A stretch of DNA of 64,000 bases from Burkholderia lata (GCF_902499335.1 NZ_CABVQK010000004.1:62001-126000); one strand, 5' to 3'. Positions 18,030-26,933 are shown, counted from the first letter of the stretch. Notes: generated by a model not told the origin, from the sequence alone. Made by a program: numbers and translations.

Positions 18030-18821
18030 ATGACCCACCCACAACCCCGCACGATCGCGATCACCGGCGCGGGCACCGGTATCGGCGCCGCGTGCGCGCG
18101 CCGCTTCGCCCATCGCGGCGACCGCGTCGTGCTGATCGGGCGGCGCCAGGCGCCGCTCGACGCGCTGGCCGCCGAAACGGGCGGCCTCGCGCTGGCCGGC
18201 GATGCCGCAAGCACCGCCGACTGGGCCCGCTTCCTGCCGCAGATCGCCGAACGCTTCGGCCGCGTCGACGCGCTCGTCACGTGCGCGGGCGGCCACGGTC
18301 TCGGCCGCGCGGACGAGACCGACGACACGCAGTGGCGCGACGCAATGCACGCGAACCTCGACACCGCGTTCGTCAGCGCACGTGCTTGCCTGCCCGACCT
18401 GATCGCGCAGCGCGGCAGCATCGTGCTGGTCGCGTCGATCGCCGCGCTCGCGGCCGGGCCCGGCGTGTGCGGCTACACGGTCGGCAAGCACGCGCTGCTC
18501 GGGCTCGCGCGGTCGCTCGCGCGCGACTACGGGCCACACGGCGTGCGGGCAAATGCGGTGTGCCCCGGCTGGGTACGCACGCCGATGGCCGATGCGGAAA
18601 TGGAACCGCTGATGTCGGCGCACGGCGACACGCTCGACGGCGCGTATGCGCGTGTCAGCGCCGACGTGCCGCTGCGGCGCGCGGCCGACCCGGACGAGAT
18701 CGCGGCCGTCTGCGCGTTCCTCGCATCGCCGGACGCATCGTTCGTGACCGGCGCGACGCTCGTCGCGGACGGCGGCGCGATGGTCGTCGACGTGCCGACG
18801 CTCGCGCTCGACAAGCTTTGA
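18030..18821 (+). CDS. Short-chain dehydrogenase/reductase
   Basis: 263 residues. The Rossmann motif TGAGTGIG (residues about 12-19), a YTVGK active-site Tyr/Lys pair (GYTVGKHALLGLARSL) and the NNAG-equivalent CAGGHG are visible. The C-terminal DGGAMVVD is a classical SDR ending. Substrate unknown; it reduces or oxidises a hydroxyl/keto group with NAD(P). Start chosen at 18030 because GGAG lies six bases upstream. It precedes the LysR gene in the same direction with a 198-bp gap, so it may have its own promoter. Confidence 0.92.
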   Translation: MTHPQPRTIAITGAGTGIGAACARRFAHRGDRVVLIGRRQAPLDALAAETGGLALAGDAASTADWARFLPQIAERFGRVDALVTCAGGHGLGRADETDDTQWRDAMHANLDTAFVSARACLPDLIAQRGSIVLVASIAALAAGPGVCGYTVGKHALLGLARSLARDYGPHGVRANAVCPGWVRTPMADAEMEPLMSAHGDTLDGAYARVSADVPLRRAADPDEIAAVCAFLASPDASFVTGATLVADGGAMVVDVPTLALDKL

Positions 18822-19019
18822 TGCGTGCTGGCACGCCGCCCGCGTGACGCACACATCGCAGGCGGCGTTTCGTGCACGTCCTCCTGCCCTTTACCACCCG
18901 CCCCCGCACCGGCCACCGCACGCGCATCGCGGCATCCGCTCGTTTCCCGCCTCCGAAAATCCGCTACCATCGACCGATCCCGCCGCCCTGCCCGGCACCG
19001 CCTTACTGTTTGAACGTCG

Positions 19020-20072
19020 ATGAACATCCGGTTTCTTGAAACCTTCGTCTGGCTCGCGAAGCTGGAAAACTTCCGGCTCACGGCCGAAAAACTGCACACG
19101 ACGCAAGCTGCCGTGTCGAGCCGCATCGCGTCGCTCGAGGAAGCGTTCGACGTGCGCCTGTTCGATCGCAACACGCGCTCGGCCACGCTCACGCCCGCCG
19201 GGCGCCGGATGCTCGCGTACGCGGAGCGAATCGTGCGGCTCGACGGCGAAATGCGGCGCGACATCGATGCGGCGAGCGACGCGGGCCTGATCCGGATCGG
19301 CGTGATCGAATCGATCGTGCACAGCTGGTTCCCCGCGCTGATGGCGCAACTGCGCGAGCGCTATCCGCGCCTCGACGTCGAGATCACGAGCGACACGACG
19401 CTGCACCTGATTCGCCTGCTCAGCACCGACGGCGTCGACCTGATCCTGCAGACCGACCCGGTGCCGGGCCCCGATTTCACGAACCTGCCGCTGTGCGAAT
19501 TCCCGGTGCGCTGGGCGGCCAGCCCGCGCCTCGGGCTCGGCGGCCAGGCGCTCGACGTCGCACGCCTGGCCGAATTCCCGATCATCAGCTTCTCCCGCCA
19601 CTCGGGGCCGCACGCGACGATCGAGCGGTTGTTCGCCGCCGTCGAGCGGCCGGCCAGCATCAACTGCATCACGTCGGTCGCCGCGATGATCCGCCTCGTT
19701 GCCGACGGCTTCGGCGTGGCCGCATTGCCGCCCGCGATCATCGGGCGCGAGTTGCACGAAGGCGCGCTCGAACTGCTCGACGTCGCTCCCGAATTCCCCG
19801 CACTGCCGCTCGTCGCGACGTATCGCAGCCAGGGCCTGCCGGTAGCCGCGCGCATCGCGGAACTGGCCAGCGAAGTCGCACGCGCGATGGCGGCCGCCGC
19901 GAGCCACGCAAGGACGGCAGCGCCGGCCACGACCGACAGCGTGGACAAAACACCCGCCCGTCCCGCGACGAAAACGAAAACCAAAGCCAACACACCGGCG
20001 AAAGCGAAGCGCACGACGCAAGCCGCACCGGCCGCCACGCCCCCCGCGAAACGCCGCCCGCGCCGCTCATAA
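19020..20072 (+). CDS. LysR-family regulator with Lys/Ala/Pro-rich C-terminal tail
   Basis: 350 residues, about 50 longer than usual. The N-terminal winged HTH (FLETFVWLAKLENFRLTAEKLHTTQAAVSSRI) is followed by a LysR substrate-binding domain to about residue 294. Residues 295-350 are a low-complexity basic tail (KTPARPATKTKTKAN, PAKAKR, PAKRRPRRS) like histone H1 or AlgP-type tails. The following genes (EthD-like, MHS transporter, DUF2848) run in the same direction and are its likely targets. Confidence 0.92.
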   Translation: MNIRFLETFVWLAKLENFRLTAEKLHTTQAAVSSRIASLEEAFDVRLFDRNTRSATLTPAGRRMLAYAERIVRLDGEMRRDIDAASDAGLIRIGVIESIVHSWFPALMAQLRERYPRLDVEITSDTTLHLIRLLSTDGVDLILQTDPVPGPDFTNLPLCEFPVRWAASPRLGLGGQALDVARLAEFPIISFSRHSGPHATIERLFAAVERPASINCITSVAAMIRLVADGFGVAALPPAIIGRELHEGALELLDVAPEFPALPLVATYRSQGLPVAARIAELASEVARAMAAAASHARTAAPATTDSVDKTPARPATKTKTKANTPAKAKRTTQAAPAATPPAKRRPRRS

Positions 20073-20103
20073 GAAAACCTGTTCACCGCGAATTTGTTTT
20101 CTT
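20071..20103. promoter_or_regulatory. Inverted repeat upstream of EthD-like gene
   Basis: AAGAAAAC (20071-20078) and GTTTTCTT (20096-20103) form perfect 8-bp arms with a 17-bp spacer, starting at the LysR stop codon. The AT-rich arms in a GC-rich genome and the position between the LysR gene and the next gene suggest a regulator binding site; a weak terminator is an alternative. Confidence 0.4.
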
Positions 20104-20107
20104 GTTG

Positions 20108-20124
20108 GACGGGCGCGGCCCGTC
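20108..20124 (+). other. GC-rich stem-loop
   Basis: GACGGGC (20108-20114), loop GCG, GCCCGTC (20118-20124): a perfect 7-bp stem, directly after the inverted repeat at 20071-20103. No U-run follows, so an intrinsic terminator is unlikely; it could affect the leader of the downstream mRNA. Confidence 0.4.
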
Positions 20125-20173
20125 TTCGGGAAACTGCGGTTCCTGACACACCCCCGTCACGAGGAACCCCGCG

Positions 20174-20863
20174 ATGACCCGCCTTTCCCTTCCGCACGGC
20201 CAGCTTTGCGTCTGGACGGATATCGACGCCGCGCACGAAGCCGATTTCAACGCGTGGTACGACCGCGAGCACATGCAGGAACGTGTCGCGATTCCCGGCT
20301 TCACGCATGCGCGGCGCTTCCGTGCAACCGATCGCGGCCCGCGCAAGTACCTCGCGCTGTATGTGACGGACGCGCTCGACGTGTTCCATGGCGACGCGTA
20401 CCGGCGCGCGTTCACGCAGCAGACCGCATGGTCGCTCGCGAACTTCGAGCGCATGACGGGCACGCAGCGACGCGTCGGAGAACTGACGATCGAGGCCGGT
20501 AACGGCGAAGGCGCGCATCTCGCGCTGTTCGTGCTGCCGCCGGATCGCATCGACGTACCGCGGCTGCGCGAGCGCTTCGACGGCGCACTGCACGAACCGG
20601 GCATCCACGCCGCGCGGCTCTTTTGCACCGCGCCCGAGCTGTCCGCGCCGATCGGTGCCGATGCGGCCGCCCGCCCGGCCGCCGATGCGCTCGTGCTGAT
20701 CGAAGGCAGCGATGCGGCCACGACACGCCGCGTGGCCGCATCGCTCGCCGGGCACGAAGACGTCCGCACCTTCGACCTGCTGTGGCGCGCCGCCGCACCG
20801 CTGCATACGGCACGCGGCAACGTCGAAACCGAGGCCGCTACCGCTGCCGCCCTGCCGGCCTGA
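20174..20863 (+). CDS. EthD/dimeric alpha-beta barrel-like protein
   Basis: 229 residues, soluble. The first 100 residues (CVWTDIDAAHEADFNAWYDREHMQERVAIPGFTHARRFRA in blocks) show the ferredoxin-like dimeric alpha/beta barrel pattern with the NxWYDxEHxxER signature found in EthD/DUF4286-like proteins; the second half looks like a diverged repeat of the fold. Such proteins are small accessory enzymes in aromatic or xenobiotic metabolism. It lies between a LysR regulator and an MHS transporter. Specific function unknown. Confidence 0.78.
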   Translation: MTRLSLPHGQLCVWTDIDAAHEADFNAWYDREHMQERVAIPGFTHARRFRATDRGPRKYLALYVTDALDVFHGDAYRRAFTQQTAWSLANFERMTGTQRRVGELTIEAGNGEGAHLALFVLPPDRIDVPRLRERFDGALHEPGIHAARLFCTAPELSAPIGADAAARPAADALVLIEGSDAATTRRVAASLAGHEDVRTFDLLWRAAAPLHTARGNVETEAATAAALPA

Positions 20864-20954
20864 TCGCCCACGCCGGCCGCACCGCAGGCGCGATGCCCGC
20901 CAGCGCATCGGCCCGGCGTTTCATCCCGTTCCCCGTCACGACATACCCGACACC

Positions 20955-22262
20955 ATGAGCACTCTCGCCCAGCCCGCCGCCCACGCGCCCCGTCGCGTCC
21001 GCAACAGCCGACTCGCGACCGCGAGCATGATCGGCACGTCGCTCGAGTGGTACGACTTCACGATCTACAACACGCTCGCCGCGCTCGTCTTCAACCACCT
21101 GTTCTTTCCGTCGGTCGATCCGCTGGCCGGCACGATCCTCGCGTTCTCGACCTATGCGGTCGGCTACGTATCGCGTCCGCTCGGCGGCTTCGTGTTCGGC
21201 AATCTCGGCGACCGCATCGGCCGCCGCGCGGTGCTGATGCTCACGCTCGTGCTGATGGGCGTGACGACCGCGCTGATGGGCGCGCTGCCGACCTACGCGC
21301 AGGCCGGCATCCTGAGCCCGATCCTGCTCGTCGCGCTGCGCTTCGTGCAAGGTGTCGCACTCGGCGGCGAATGGGCCGGCGCGGTGCTGCTGTCGGTCGA
21401 GCACGGCGACCAGGAGCGCCGTGGGCTGTCCGCGTCGTGGACGCAGATCGGCCCGTCGTTCGGCACGCTGCTCGGCACCGGCTGCATCGCGCTGGTGACG
21501 CTGTCGACCACGTCGGGAGACTTCCTGTCGTGGGGCTGGCGCGTGCCGTTCGCGGCCAGCGCGCTGCTCGTCGTGTTCGGCTTCTGGCTGCGGCGCGGCG
21601 TCGACGAAACGCCGCAGTTCGAGCAACTCGCCGAATCGCACGCGACCGCCGAGGTGCCCGTCGCGGACGTGCTGAAGTACCACTGGAAACGCCTGCTGAT
21701 CGCGGGCGGTTCGCGGATCGGTTCGGACGTGCTGTATGCGCTGATCGTCGTGTTCACGCTCACCTACGTGACGACCGTGCTGCACCTGTCGCGCCCCGTC
21801 GCACTGACGGCCGTGATGATCGGCACGGCCTGCAATGCGCTCGCGGTGCCGTTCTTCGGCGCGCTGTCGGACCGCTTCGGCCGCCGGCCCGTGTATCTCG
21901 CGGGCGCGCTCGCCGGCATCGTATGGGCGTTCGTGTTCTTCGCGATGCTCGATTCGGCGCGGCCCGGCGCGATCGTCGCGGCCGTCGCGATCGGCCTCGT
22001 GATCCACGCGGTGATGTACGGCCCGCAGGGCGCGTTCGTGACCGAACAGTTCCCGACCCGCGTGCGCTATGCAGGCTCGTCGCTCGCATACACGCTTGCG
22101 GGCATCGTCGGCGGCGGCTTCGCGCCGCTCGTGATCGCCGCGTTGTTCCGGCAGACGGGCACGACGACGGCCGTATCGCTGTACGTCACCGCCGCGCTCG
22201 TCGTCACGTCGATCGCGCTCCTCGCCGCCCGCGAAACCGCGCACAAGCCGCTCGCGGATTGA
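20955..22262 (+). CDS. MFS transporter, metabolite:H+ symporter (MHS) type
   Basis: 435 residues with twelve predicted membrane helices. MHS hallmarks: SMIGTSLEWYDFTIYNTLAAL at helix 1, YVSRPLGGFVFGNLGDRIGRR (loop 2-3 motif) and FVQGVALGGEWAGAVLLSVEH. This family imports dicarboxylates, shikimate, aromatic acids or osmolytes with protons. The neighbouring EthD-like and DUF2848 genes suggest uptake of an organic acid that they help degrade; the substrate is not known. Start ATG at 20955. Confidence 0.93.
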   Translation: MSTLAQPAAHAPRRVRNSRLATASMIGTSLEWYDFTIYNTLAALVFNHLFFPSVDPLAGTILAFSTYAVGYVSRPLGGFVFGNLGDRIGRRAVLMLTLVLMGVTTALMGALPTYAQAGILSPILLVALRFVQGVALGGEWAGAVLLSVEHGDQERRGLSASWTQIGPSFGTLLGTGCIALVTLSTTSGDFLSWGWRVPFAASALLVVFGFWLRRGVDETPQFEQLAESHATAEVPVADVLKYHWKRLLIAGGSRIGSDVLYALIVVFTLTYVTTVLHLSRPVALTAVMIGTACNALAVPFFGALSDRFGRRPVYLAGALAGIVWAFVFFAMLDSARPGAIVAAVAIGLVIHAVMYGPQGAFVTEQFPTRVRYAGSSLAYTLAGIVGGGFAPLVIAALFRQTGTTTAVSLYVTAALVVTSIALLAARETAHKPLAD

Positions 22263-22311
22263 GCGTCGCCGCCAGCCGATTCATTCCTTCGCACTTCAAA
22301 CGGATACCCGC

Positions 22312-23013
22312 ATGCAAACCCTGTCGTTCAACGTGATTTCCCGGCAAGGCGCGCCGACCACCGTCAACGCCGAGATCGAACGCGTCGTGATCGCCGGCTG
22401 GGCCGGGCGCGATCCGGCGGCGATCCGCGCGCATATCGACGAACTCGCGGCGCTCGGCGTCGCGCCGCCGTCGACCACACCCTGCTTCTATCGCGTATCG
22501 GCCGCGCTGCTCACGCAGGCGCCCGCGATCGGCGTGCTCGGCGCACGCTCGGGCGGTGAGATCGAATGCGTGCTGGCCGACAGCCCGGCCGGCACGCTCG
22601 TGACCGTCGGCTCCGACCATACGGATCGTGAAGTCGAAGCCTACGGCGTCGCGGTGTCGAAGCAGGTGTGCGCGAAGCCGCTCGGCCGCGACGCGTGGCT
22701 TTACGCGGAAGTAGCGGATCACTGGGATGCGATCGAGATGCGTTCGTGGCTGATCTCGCGCGATGGCGAGCGGACGGCGTACCAGCACGGCGCAGCAAGC
22801 GGCCTGCTCGCGCCCGACGTGCTGTGGCAGCGCTTCGACGACCGCCGCACGATGCCCGCGCGCTGCGCGATGTACGGCGGCACGGTCGCCGTGCATGGCG
22901 CGATCGCGGCGATGGGCGACGGCGATGCGTTCGAGATGGAACTGCACGATCCAGTGCTCGGGCGCAGCCTTCGGCACCGCTATGCAGTGGAGATGTTGCC
23001 GGTCGTGGCATAA
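22312..23013 (+). CDS. DUF2848 family protein
   Basis: 233 residues, soluble. The pattern VVIAGWAGRDPAAIRAHIDELAALGVAPPSTTPCFYRV in blocks, then VGSDHTDREVEAYGVAVSKQVCAKPL and the middle YQHGAASGLLAP, matches what I recall of DUF2848, a family of fumarylacetoacetase-like fold proteins often next to organic-acid transporters. It probably acts in the same catabolic unit as the MHS transporter 49 bp upstream. No catalytic proof from sequence. Confidence 0.85.
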   Translation: MQTLSFNVISRQGAPTTVNAEIERVVIAGWAGRDPAAIRAHIDELAALGVAPPSTTPCFYRVSAALLTQAPAIGVLGARSGGEIECVLADSPAGTLVTVGSDHTDREVEAYGVAVSKQVCAKPLGRDAWLYAEVADHWDAIEMRSWLISRDGERTAYQHGAASGLLAPDVLWQRFDDRRTMPARCAMYGGTVAVHGAIAAMGDGDAFEMELHDPVLGRSLRHRYAVEMLPVVA

Positions 23014-23071
23014 CGGGCGATGAGGCGCGGCACACCGGCGCGGCAGCGTCCTGTCGCCGCGCCTGCCGCTG

Positions 23072-23212
23072 CTAGTACGGCTGAAAGCAGTGATAGTCCG
23101 GGAAGTTGATCTGCGAGTTGTTGCAATACAAAACACCAGCCAGGTCGGTGCACCCGCTCAATGCGAACATAATTGCCCCCGCAACCGACACTTTCCATCC
23201 GAAATGCAACAT
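23072..23212 (-). CDS. Small lipoprotein (46 aa)
   Basis: MLHFGWKVSVAGAIMFALSGC is a lipoprotein signal with lipobox LSGC, followed by about 25 residues rich in Cys, Asn and aromatic residues (CTDLAGVLYCNNSQINF). In-frame upstream ATGs at 23251 and 23260 would add a polar leader; the ATG at 23212 gives a normal lipoprotein signal, although its SD is weak. Base composition is lower in GC than the neighbours. Function unknown; possibly acquired. Confidence 0.55.
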   Translation of the reverse strand: MLHFGWKVSVAGAIMFALSGCTDLAGVLYCNNSQINFPDYHCFQPY

Positions 23213-23422
23213 TGCGCACCCGTTTTCGCTTTTTTCGACGTTGATCGACATGATGCTCATCGGACGCGCCCGGGTATGTGGAAAATTGTTGTGCCGCGTG
23301 TGCTTCGGTTCGCGACGACGCCTCCCCGTGCCCGGGCGCAGGCCGAGGCACGAGCAGGCGGACGGTGTGTCGCCGGCCCTGGCGCACGCAACGACGGCGG
23401 GCACGGAGCACGCCGCCGCCCG

Positions 23423-24814
23423 TCACGCCTTGAACGTGATCCACGGCTTCAGCCGGACCGCGCTGCGAATGAGGCCGGCCTGCTCCTGCGCATCGATCAC
23501 GGGCCCGATCGGCTTGTAGGCTTCCGGCGCTTCCTCGATGCGGCGCTCGTCGCGCAGCGTGACGCAGCGCCACGTGCCCGGCGCCTGCTCCGTGCGCATG
23601 CGCCGTACCGCCTGCCGGCGCACGCTGCGGCCGGCACCGTGGCTGCATGACCACAGCCAGTCGGGGTGGCCGAGCCCGGTCGCGAGAAACGACGCATCGC
23701 CCATCGATCCGGGAATCAGCACGAGATCGCCGTCGCGGGCGGGCGTCGCCCCCTTGCGATGGATGTTCATCCCGTTTTCGCGCAGCACGACGTTGTGCGG
23801 CACGTCGACCACGAGTGCCGAGCGGGTCTCGCCGGTGAGTTCCGCCAGTTCCTTGCGCACCATCTCGGCAAGCACGACACGGTTGAGCCACGCATAGCGC
23901 GCGGCCGTGCCCATCGCGACGAGGTATTCGCGCGCCAGTTCGCCGGAAAGCCCGTACAGGCCGCTTTCCGGATGCCTGACGCCCGCCGGCCACGCCGCGC
24001 GCGCCCGGTCCATCCAGCGGCGCCCGACGTAGAAACCGACATCGCGCGAACCGCTGTGGATCATCACGACGACATCGTCCTTCGCGAGTCCCGCACGGTA
24101 GGCCGCATGCCGATCGAACACGGCGTCGACCACCTGCAGTTCGACGAAATGATTGCCCGACCCGGGTGTACCGAGGCAAGGATCGCGGAATACCTCGCGC
24201 GACCCGACGTGTGCGTCCGGCGCGTATTTCGCGCTGCCGCCGAACCGGTCGAGGCCGATGCACGACGACAGTTCGTCGATGAGCCGGTCGCGGTCGACGT
24301 GCTGCCAGAGCCCCTGCTGCGCGACGCGATCGACGAATGCCGCCGGGCCCGCATCGAACAGCGCGCGGAATGCGTCGCTGGCGACCGGCACGTCGCGCCG
24401 ATCCGCGAGAATCGCACGCGTCAGCCGCTCGACCAGCGCCGTCTCGAACGGCGCGAGCGCCGACCGCTTGAGGCCCGTGGTGACGAGACGCATCCCGCAA
24501 TTGATATCGGTGCCGACCGCAGCGGGAATCACGAACGCGTCGTCGGTCGCGACGATCGACCCGACGGGCGCGACTCCGCCCGGATGAAAGTCGGGCGTCG
24601 CGCACGCCTTGCACACGCCCTGATGGCCATCCGGCGAACGGACGGCCGCGAACGCGAGCAACTGCTGAACGGCCTTCTCCTCGAGCGGGAGCGAATCGGG
24701 CAACAGGACGGACGCCTGCGTCAGTTCATTGCGCAGGTGATAGATGCCGGCGTGATAGTCGACATGGATGCCTTGCCGTTGCAAGGCCTTTTTTAAGCGA
24801 GGAAGAGTAGACAT
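23423..24814 (-). CDS. rtcB: RtcB-family RNA ligase
   Basis: 463 residues. RtcB signature motifs occur in order: GTDINCGM (101-108, with metal-binding Asp103 and Cys106), GTPGSGNHF (215-223), HSGSRDVG (253-260), HN....E (340-347), HRKGATPA (352-359), GSMG (369-372) and SHGAGR (391-396, guanylylated His392). RtcB joins 2',3'-cyclic phosphate or 3'-phosphate to 5'-OH RNA using GTP and Mn2+. No archease, rtcA or rtcR gene is adjacent, unlike the E. coli locus. It probably works in RNA repair. Confidence 0.93.
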   Translation of the reverse strand: MSTLPRLKKALQRQGIHVDYHAGIYHLRNELTQASVLLPDSLPLEEKAVQQLLAFAAVRSPDGHQGVCKACATPDFHPGGVAPVGSIVATDDAFVIPAAVGTDINCGMRLVTTGLKRSALAPFETALVERLTRAILADRRDVPVASDAFRALFDAGPAAFVDRVAQQGLWQHVDRDRLIDELSSCIGLDRFGGSAKYAPDAHVGSREVFRDPCLGTPGSGNHFVELQVVDAVFDRHAAYRAGLAKDDVVVMIHSGSRDVGFYVGRRWMDRARAAWPAGVRHPESGLYGLSGELAREYLVAMGTAARYAWLNRVVLAEMVRKELAELTGETRSALVVDVPHNVVLRENGMNIHRKGATPARDGDLVLIPGSMGDASFLATGLGHPDWLWSCSHGAGRSVRRQAVRRMRTEQAPGTWRCVTLRDERRIEEAPEAYKPIGPVIDAQEQAGLIRSAVRLKPWITFKA

Positions 24815-24945
24815 CGCTGCTGGAAATGAAAAAGGTACGACGCGACCCCCGGCTTTCCGGCGGTCGTGGGTACCTTCCTGCAGCAGCGTCGAGGAAGGGA
24901 GCGCGGATCATAGCAGAACGCGCTTGCGTTCGCGACCGCCGTTGC

Positions 24946-25929
24946 TCACTTGAGACACCCGAGCCCCGCCAGCGTCGCCTCCACCGCCGTGTCGAGCGGC
25001 GTCACCGGCTCGCGGCCGAGCACCGCGGTTACCCGCGCGTTGTCGAGCCGGATCGATTCGCGCCACAGGTAGCGCATCTCGAGCAATTCGCGCAGCGTCG
25101 TGACGAACGGCGCCGCGACCCACACGAACCACCACGGGAACTTGCGCACCGTCGGACGCAGCCCGTGCCGCTGCGCGACGCGCCGTACGGCCTCCGCCAT
25201 CTGCGTGCCGTCCGCATCCCAATGTCCGCCGAGGTGAAAGCGTGCAAACGGTTCCAGCGTGTCGCGCCGCTCGATCAGCTCGACCATCGTGCGCGCGGCG
25301 TCCGGCACATACGACCATTGATGCCCGATGCCGTCCCGCCCCGGCACGCTGATGGCCGCAACCGGCTGCCCGGCCTTGACGAACCCCGCCGCGAACCAGC
25401 TGTTGCCGGTGAGCTTCGGCCCGAAGAAATCGCCGGCGCGCACGATGATCGTGCGAACGCCCTGCCCGGCCGCATCCTGCAGCCGGCGCTCCAGCTCGAC
25501 GCGGATCGCGCCCTTGCGCGTCGACGGATGCTGCGGCGCATCCTCGACCAGCACCGGAAACGCATCGGCACCGTAGTTGTAGACCGTGCCCGGCAGCACG
25601 ACGGTGGCGTGCTCCGCCTTCGCCGCCGCGATCGTGTTGTCGATCATCGGCAGCACCTGCCCGGCCCAGTTCCGGTAGCCAGGGGGATTCACCGCGTGCA
25701 CGATCACGCTGCAGCCGCGCGCGGCCCGGACGACTGCATCGCGGTTCATCGCGTCGCCGCGCATCCATGCGATGCCGTCGCGCTCCACGACCTCGGCGTC
25801 GAGCCCGCGCTTCAGCGCGCGCACCTGCCAGCCCGCATCGCGCAACTGCCGAGCGACTTCCCCGCCAATCCCGCCGCTCGCGCCGAGCACGAGTGCCTGT
25901 CGTTGCGTCCCGCCCACGTGGTTCGTCAT
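24946..25929 (-). CDS. NAD(P)-dependent reductase/epimerase, atypical extended SDR
   Basis: 327 residues with an N-terminal NAD(P) site LGASGGIGGEVARQL (GxxGxxG), then HAVNPPGYRNW, LPGTVYNYG (possible active-site Tyr) and RAGDFFGP. This is the extended SDR/epimerase type. The C-terminal third (WWFVWVAAPFVTTLRELLEM) is hydrophobic and may dock to a membrane or substrate. It is divergent from a LysR gene at 26031, its probable regulator, across a 101-bp spacer with inverted repeats. Confidence 0.88.
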   Translation of the reverse strand: MTNHVGGTQRQALVLGASGGIGGEVARQLRDAGWQVRALKRGLDAEVVERDGIAWMRGDAMNRDAVVRAARGCSVIVHAVNPPGYRNWAGQVLPMIDNTIAAAKAEHATVVLPGTVYNYGADAFPVLVEDAPQHPSTRKGAIRVELERRLQDAAGQGVRTIIVRAGDFFGPKLTGNSWFAAGFVKAGQPVAAISVPGRDGIGHQWSYVPDAARTMVELIERRDTLEPFARFHLGGHWDADGTQMAEAVRRVAQRHGLRPTVRKFPWWFVWVAAPFVTTLRELLEMRYLWRESIRLDNARVTAVLGREPVTPLDTAVEATLAGLGCLK

Positions 25930-25950
25930 TGCCGCTCTCCTTGAATGAAC

Positions 25951-25995
25951 TTCCTTGATGACACGCGTTCTGGCGCGCCATCGGCTATCAAGGAA
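25951..25995. promoter_or_regulatory. Inverted repeat in reductase/LysR intergenic region
   Basis: TTCCTTGAT (25951-25959) and ATCAAGGAA (25987-25995) are perfect 9-bp inverted arms with 27 bp between them, placed between divergent reductase and LysR genes. LysR proteins usually bind paired half-sites in such spacers, so this is a candidate binding pair. Confidence 0.5.
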
Positions 25996-26018
25996 TTGCC
26001 GAACCCAATCGATCAGCT

Positions 26019-26032
26019 ATACATTTATGTAT
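26019..26032. promoter_or_regulatory. Palindrome over LysR start codon
   Basis: ATACAT-TT-ATGTAT is a perfect 14-bp palindrome covering the last bases before and the first two bases of the LysR start codon (26031). It is strikingly AT-rich for the region and no Shine-Dalgarno is seen upstream, so translation or autoregulation could be affected. Confidence 0.4.
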
Positions 26033-26933
26033 GACCACCGATCTGAACTGGGAACGCTACCGCACCTTCCTCGCCGTGCTGACGGAAGGCTCGCTGTCGG
26101 GCGCGGCGCGCGCGCTCGGCATCACGCAGCCGACGGCCGGCCGCCACGTCGCGGCGCTCGAGGCCGCGTTCGGCCAGACGCTGTTCACGCGCTCGCCGTC
26201 CGGCTTGCTGCCGACCGAGGCGGCGCTCGCGCTGCGCGGCCATGCGGAGGCGCTGCGCAGCGCGGCGGCCGCGTTCGAGCGCGCGGCCGCGAGCCACGGC
26301 GCCGGCGTGCGCGGCATCGTGCGGATCTCCGCCAGCGACGTGATCGCCGTCGAAGTGCTGCCGCCGATGCTCGCGCAATTGCGGCGCAACCATCCGGGTC
26401 TCGTCATCGAACTGGTGCCGACCGACCGCATCCAGGACGTGCTCAAGCGCGAGGCCGACATCGCGGTGCGGATGGCGTCGCCCGCGCAGGAAGCGCTCGT
26501 TGCAAGACGCATCGGCGAAATCGAGGTCGGGATGTATGCGCGCGACGACTACCTGGCGCGCAACGGTGCGCCCGCGACGATCGATGAACTCGCGCATCAC
26601 GCGCTGATCGGCTTCGACACGGTCACGCCGTTCATCCGCTCGGCGGGCCACAGCATGCCGCTGTGGAAGCGCGATGCGTTCTCGCTGCGCACCGACAGCA
26701 ACCTCGCACAGCTCGCGATGATCCGCGCCGGCTACGGGATCGGCTTCTGCCAGACCGGGCTCGCGAAACGCGACGCGCGGCTCGTGCGCGTGCTGCCGGA
26801 CGGGCCCGCGATGCAGCTGGAAACCTGGGTCGTGATGCACGAGGACCTGCGGACGAGCCCGCGCTGCCGCGCGGTGTTCGATGCGCTGGCCGACGGGCTG
26901 CGTGCGTATGCGAATGGCGAAACCGTCGAATAG
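26031..26933 (+). CDS. LysR-family transcriptional regulator
   Basis: 300 residues, typical length. Winged HTH at the N-terminus: TFLAVLTEGSLSGAARALGITQPTAGRHVAALE; then a substrate-binding domain (GIVRISASDVIAVEVLPPML). It is the TrpI/GcvA-like type without an added domain. Divergent from the extended SDR at 24946-25929, its likely target. The start codon lies inside a palindrome and lacks an obvious SD; a downstream start would cut the HTH, so 26031 is retained. Confidence 0.92.
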   Translation: MTTDLNWERYRTFLAVLTEGSLSGAARALGITQPTAGRHVAALEAAFGQTLFTRSPSGLLPTEAALALRGHAEALRSAAAAFERAAASHGAGVRGIVRISASDVIAVEVLPPMLAQLRRNHPGLVIELVPTDRIQDVLKREADIAVRMASPAQEALVARRIGEIEVGMYARDDYLARNGAPATIDELAHHALIGFDTVTPFIRSAGHSMPLWKRDAFSLRTDSNLAQLAMIRAGYGIGFCQTGLAKRDARLVRVLPDGPAMQLETWVVMHEDLRTSPRCRAVFDALADGLRAYANGETVE

